Positions 14,175 to 15,362 of a stretch of 15,362 nt of DNA are shown piece by piece. The notes under the pieces were generated by a model, which worked only from the letters and a program-made list of their open reading frames with translations, was not told the DNA's origin and did not search any database. The stretch is taken from contig CAJQNX010000101.1 in the NCBI GenBank assembly GCA_905479795.1, positions 1 through 15,362 on the forward strand. Reading direction: 5' to 3'. Origin of the DNA: an uncultured Candidatus Midichloriaceae bacterium (lineage in GTDB: Bacteria > Pseudomonadota > Alphaproteobacteria > Rickettsiales > Midichloriaceae). The position numbers were made by a program, and so were the translations under genes. How positions within the stretch are numbered: position 1 is the stretch's first letter; the number at the start of each line of letters is the position of its first letter.

Positions 14175-14686
14175 TGGCAACCATTTTGCCATATAATGGT
14201 AAATTTCCCAAAATAGCTAATGACGTATTTATTGCAGAGAATGCAGTAATTATAGGTGATGTAGTTATTGGTAGTAGATCAAGTGTTTGGTATAATTGCG
14301 TTATAAGGGGGGATGTTAATCATATACGAATTGGTCAGGAGACTAACATCCAGGACGGTACAGTAATACATGTTGGAACTAATAATGGACCAACAATAAT
14401 CGGTAATGGCATAACAATTGGTCATAAGGCTTTAATTCATGCTTGTACACTACATGATTATTCATTCATTGGTATGAATTCAACCGTAATGGACTATGCG
14501 CAAATCAAATCTTACTCTATGGTTGCAGCTGGAGCATTGGTAACTAATAATAAAATAGTTGAAGAAAATGAATTGTGGGCGGGTGTGCCAGCAAAATTTT
14601 TACGAAAATTAAAAAAAGAAGAAGTGGGTTATATAAATATATCCAAAGATAGATATGTCAATTTAGCCAAAGATTATATGTATTGA
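14174..14686 (+). CDS. Gamma-carbonic-anhydrase-like hexapeptide-repeat protein
   Basis: This 170-residue protein is a left-handed parallel beta-helix, built from hexapeptide repeats such as VIIGDVVIGSRSSVW (25-39) and IIGNGITIGH (75-84), that forms trimers. The RGDVNHIRIG segment (45-54) and three histidines spaced like the zinc ligands of gamma-class enzymes (His66, His84, His89) are present. It therefore belongs to the YrdA/CaiE-like gamma-CA group. Many members lack proven carbonic anhydrase activity and some act as acyltransferase relatives, so the reaction is uncertain. WAGVPAKFLRKL (134-150 region) is the typical closing helix motif. Its ATG overlaps the topA TAA (TAATG), so it is likely translated by re-initiation on the topA mRNA. 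Confidence 0.9.
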   Translation: MATILPYNGKFPKIANDVFIAENAVIIGDVVIGSRSSVWYNCVIRGDVNHIRIGQETNIQDGTVIHVGTNNGPTIIGNGITIGHKALIHACTLHDYSFIGMNSTVMDYAQIKSYSMVAAGALVTNNKIVEENELWAGVPAKFLRKLKKEEVGYINISKDRYVNLAKDYMY

Positions 14687-14738
14687 CTTTGCTTGTTGAA
14701 TAGCTGCCATAGATTGCATAATTATTAAGGTAATTTTT

Positions 14739-15362
14739 ATGTTTTGGAATAGTAAAAAGAAATTAAAAGTATTAGCTTTTAGTGGTGGCACACAAAAAGG
14801 TATTGTATCATTAATCATAGCTCTTAAACTTGATAGTGAATTAAAGAAATACAACCCAGAAAAAGAATTTATTGAATATTTTGATACTGTTACAGCAGTT
14901 TCTTCGGGATCTATTATAGCATCATGTTTAGTTATTCCATCAGATGAAAATCCTAAAAAACCAAGATATTCCCTTTATGATTGCTGTAAATTTTTTACTC
15001 AAGGGTCTGATGGTTTGAATTCTAAAAATACTACATGGAATAAATTTTTGTTATTTATAGGATTAAAAGATTATATATTATCAAGTCAGGATTTTGAAAA
15101 AATCCTCTTTCAAGAAACAGGTATAAATAAGAATGCAGCTAATCTAAAATTGAGTAAAGCTATAATTCCTATTAATATAATATCATACGACATTGAAAAT
15201 GACACCCCACGTATCTGGAGCACTTATGAGGCAAAACACGATCCTAAAAAAGATTTTTATTTAAAAGATGCTATAGGGGCTTCTGTCTCTATACCGCCAC
15301 TTCTTTCGAAAAAAACTACTATTTCAGAAGATCAAGAAAAGCTCATAGATTACGATGGGGGT
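14739..15362 (+). CDS. Patatin-like phospholipase (partial, 3' end beyond window)
   Basis: The first 208 residues are present. The oxyanion-hole loop reads FSGGTQKGIVSL (14-25; usual DGGGxRG), the nucleophile Ser55 lies in AVSSGS (usual GxSxG, here with Ala for the first Gly), and the window stops at YDGG, whose Asp206 should be the second member of the Ser-Asp dyad. This order and spacing fit the patatin family. Rickettsial patatins are known phospholipase A2 enzymes that act on host membranes; whether this diverged one is active is unknown. There is no signal peptide, as in secreted rickettsial patatins. AAGG lies 8 nt before the ATG. It follows the gamma-CA gene by 52 bp, possibly in the same transcript. 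Confidence 0.85.
   Translation, partial: MFWNSKKKLKVLAFSGGTQKGIVSLIIALKLDSELKKYNPEKEFIEYFDTVTAVSSGSIIASCLVIPSDENPKKPRYSLYDCCKFFTQGSDGLNSKNTTWNKFLLFIGLKDYILSSQDFEKILFQETGINKNAANLKLSKAIIPINIISYDIENDTPRIWSTYEAKHDPKKDFYLKDAIGASVSIPPLLSKKTTISEDQEKLIDYDGG

Overview
This is about 15.4 kb of AT-rich DNA (roughly 30% G+C by eye). It reads as the chromosome of an intracellular alphaproteobacterium, most plausibly of the Rickettsiales. The signs are the strong A/T codon bias, few Shine-Dalgarno sites, an intact rpsB-tsf-pyrH-frr block, a host-attachment-family protein, a patatin-like phospholipase, an ankyrin-like remnant and mobile-DNA debris. The assignment is inferred from gene content; no rRNA, tRNA or CRISPR array was seen.

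Layout. Bases 1-500 are an accessory junction: the first 20 codons of a minus-strand gene leave the window on the left, followed by a small membrane-type orphan (108-383) and a 92-bp pair of inverted ends resembling IS6/IS26 terminal repeats. Bases 570-4068 hold four minus-strand genes: a Y-family translesion polymerase directly behind dps (one transcription unit with a recognisable promoter), an SDR oxidoreductase and a Nudix hydrolase. Bases 4371-7346 are the core translation/nucleotide operon, transcribed on the minus strand as rpsB-tsf-pyrH-frr from a good sigma70-type promoter at 7432-7460. A host-attachment-family gene diverges from it. Bases 8065-9408 encode an unrecognised membrane protein with a recent internal 116-bp duplication.

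The most unusual part is 9491-10745. The last ~20 codons of xerD occur twice in direct orientation, 1,197 bp apart: once as the true end of xerD, once as a detached copy. Between them lie an ankyrin-like remnant, a strong promoter with a perfect palindrome in its spacer, and a membrane-protein gene interrupted by an in-frame TGA with 82 open codons behind it. This looks like a small, decayed element inserted at the 3' end of xerD.

The right part returns to housekeeping genes. xerD (minus) and topA (plus) diverge; topA overlaps a gamma-carbonic-anhydrase-like gene by one base (TAATG), and a patatin-like gene follows 52 bp later and runs off the window at its catalytic Asp-Gly-Gly.

Functional themes are protein synthesis and ribosome recycling (rpsB, tsf, frr), pyrimidine nucleotide supply (pyrH), chromosome topology and dimer resolution (topA, xerD), DNA protection and damage tolerance (dps plus the polymerase), and host interaction (attachment protein, patatin, ankyrin remnant). 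Function calls rest on motifs read by eye; promoters and hairpins are predictions.
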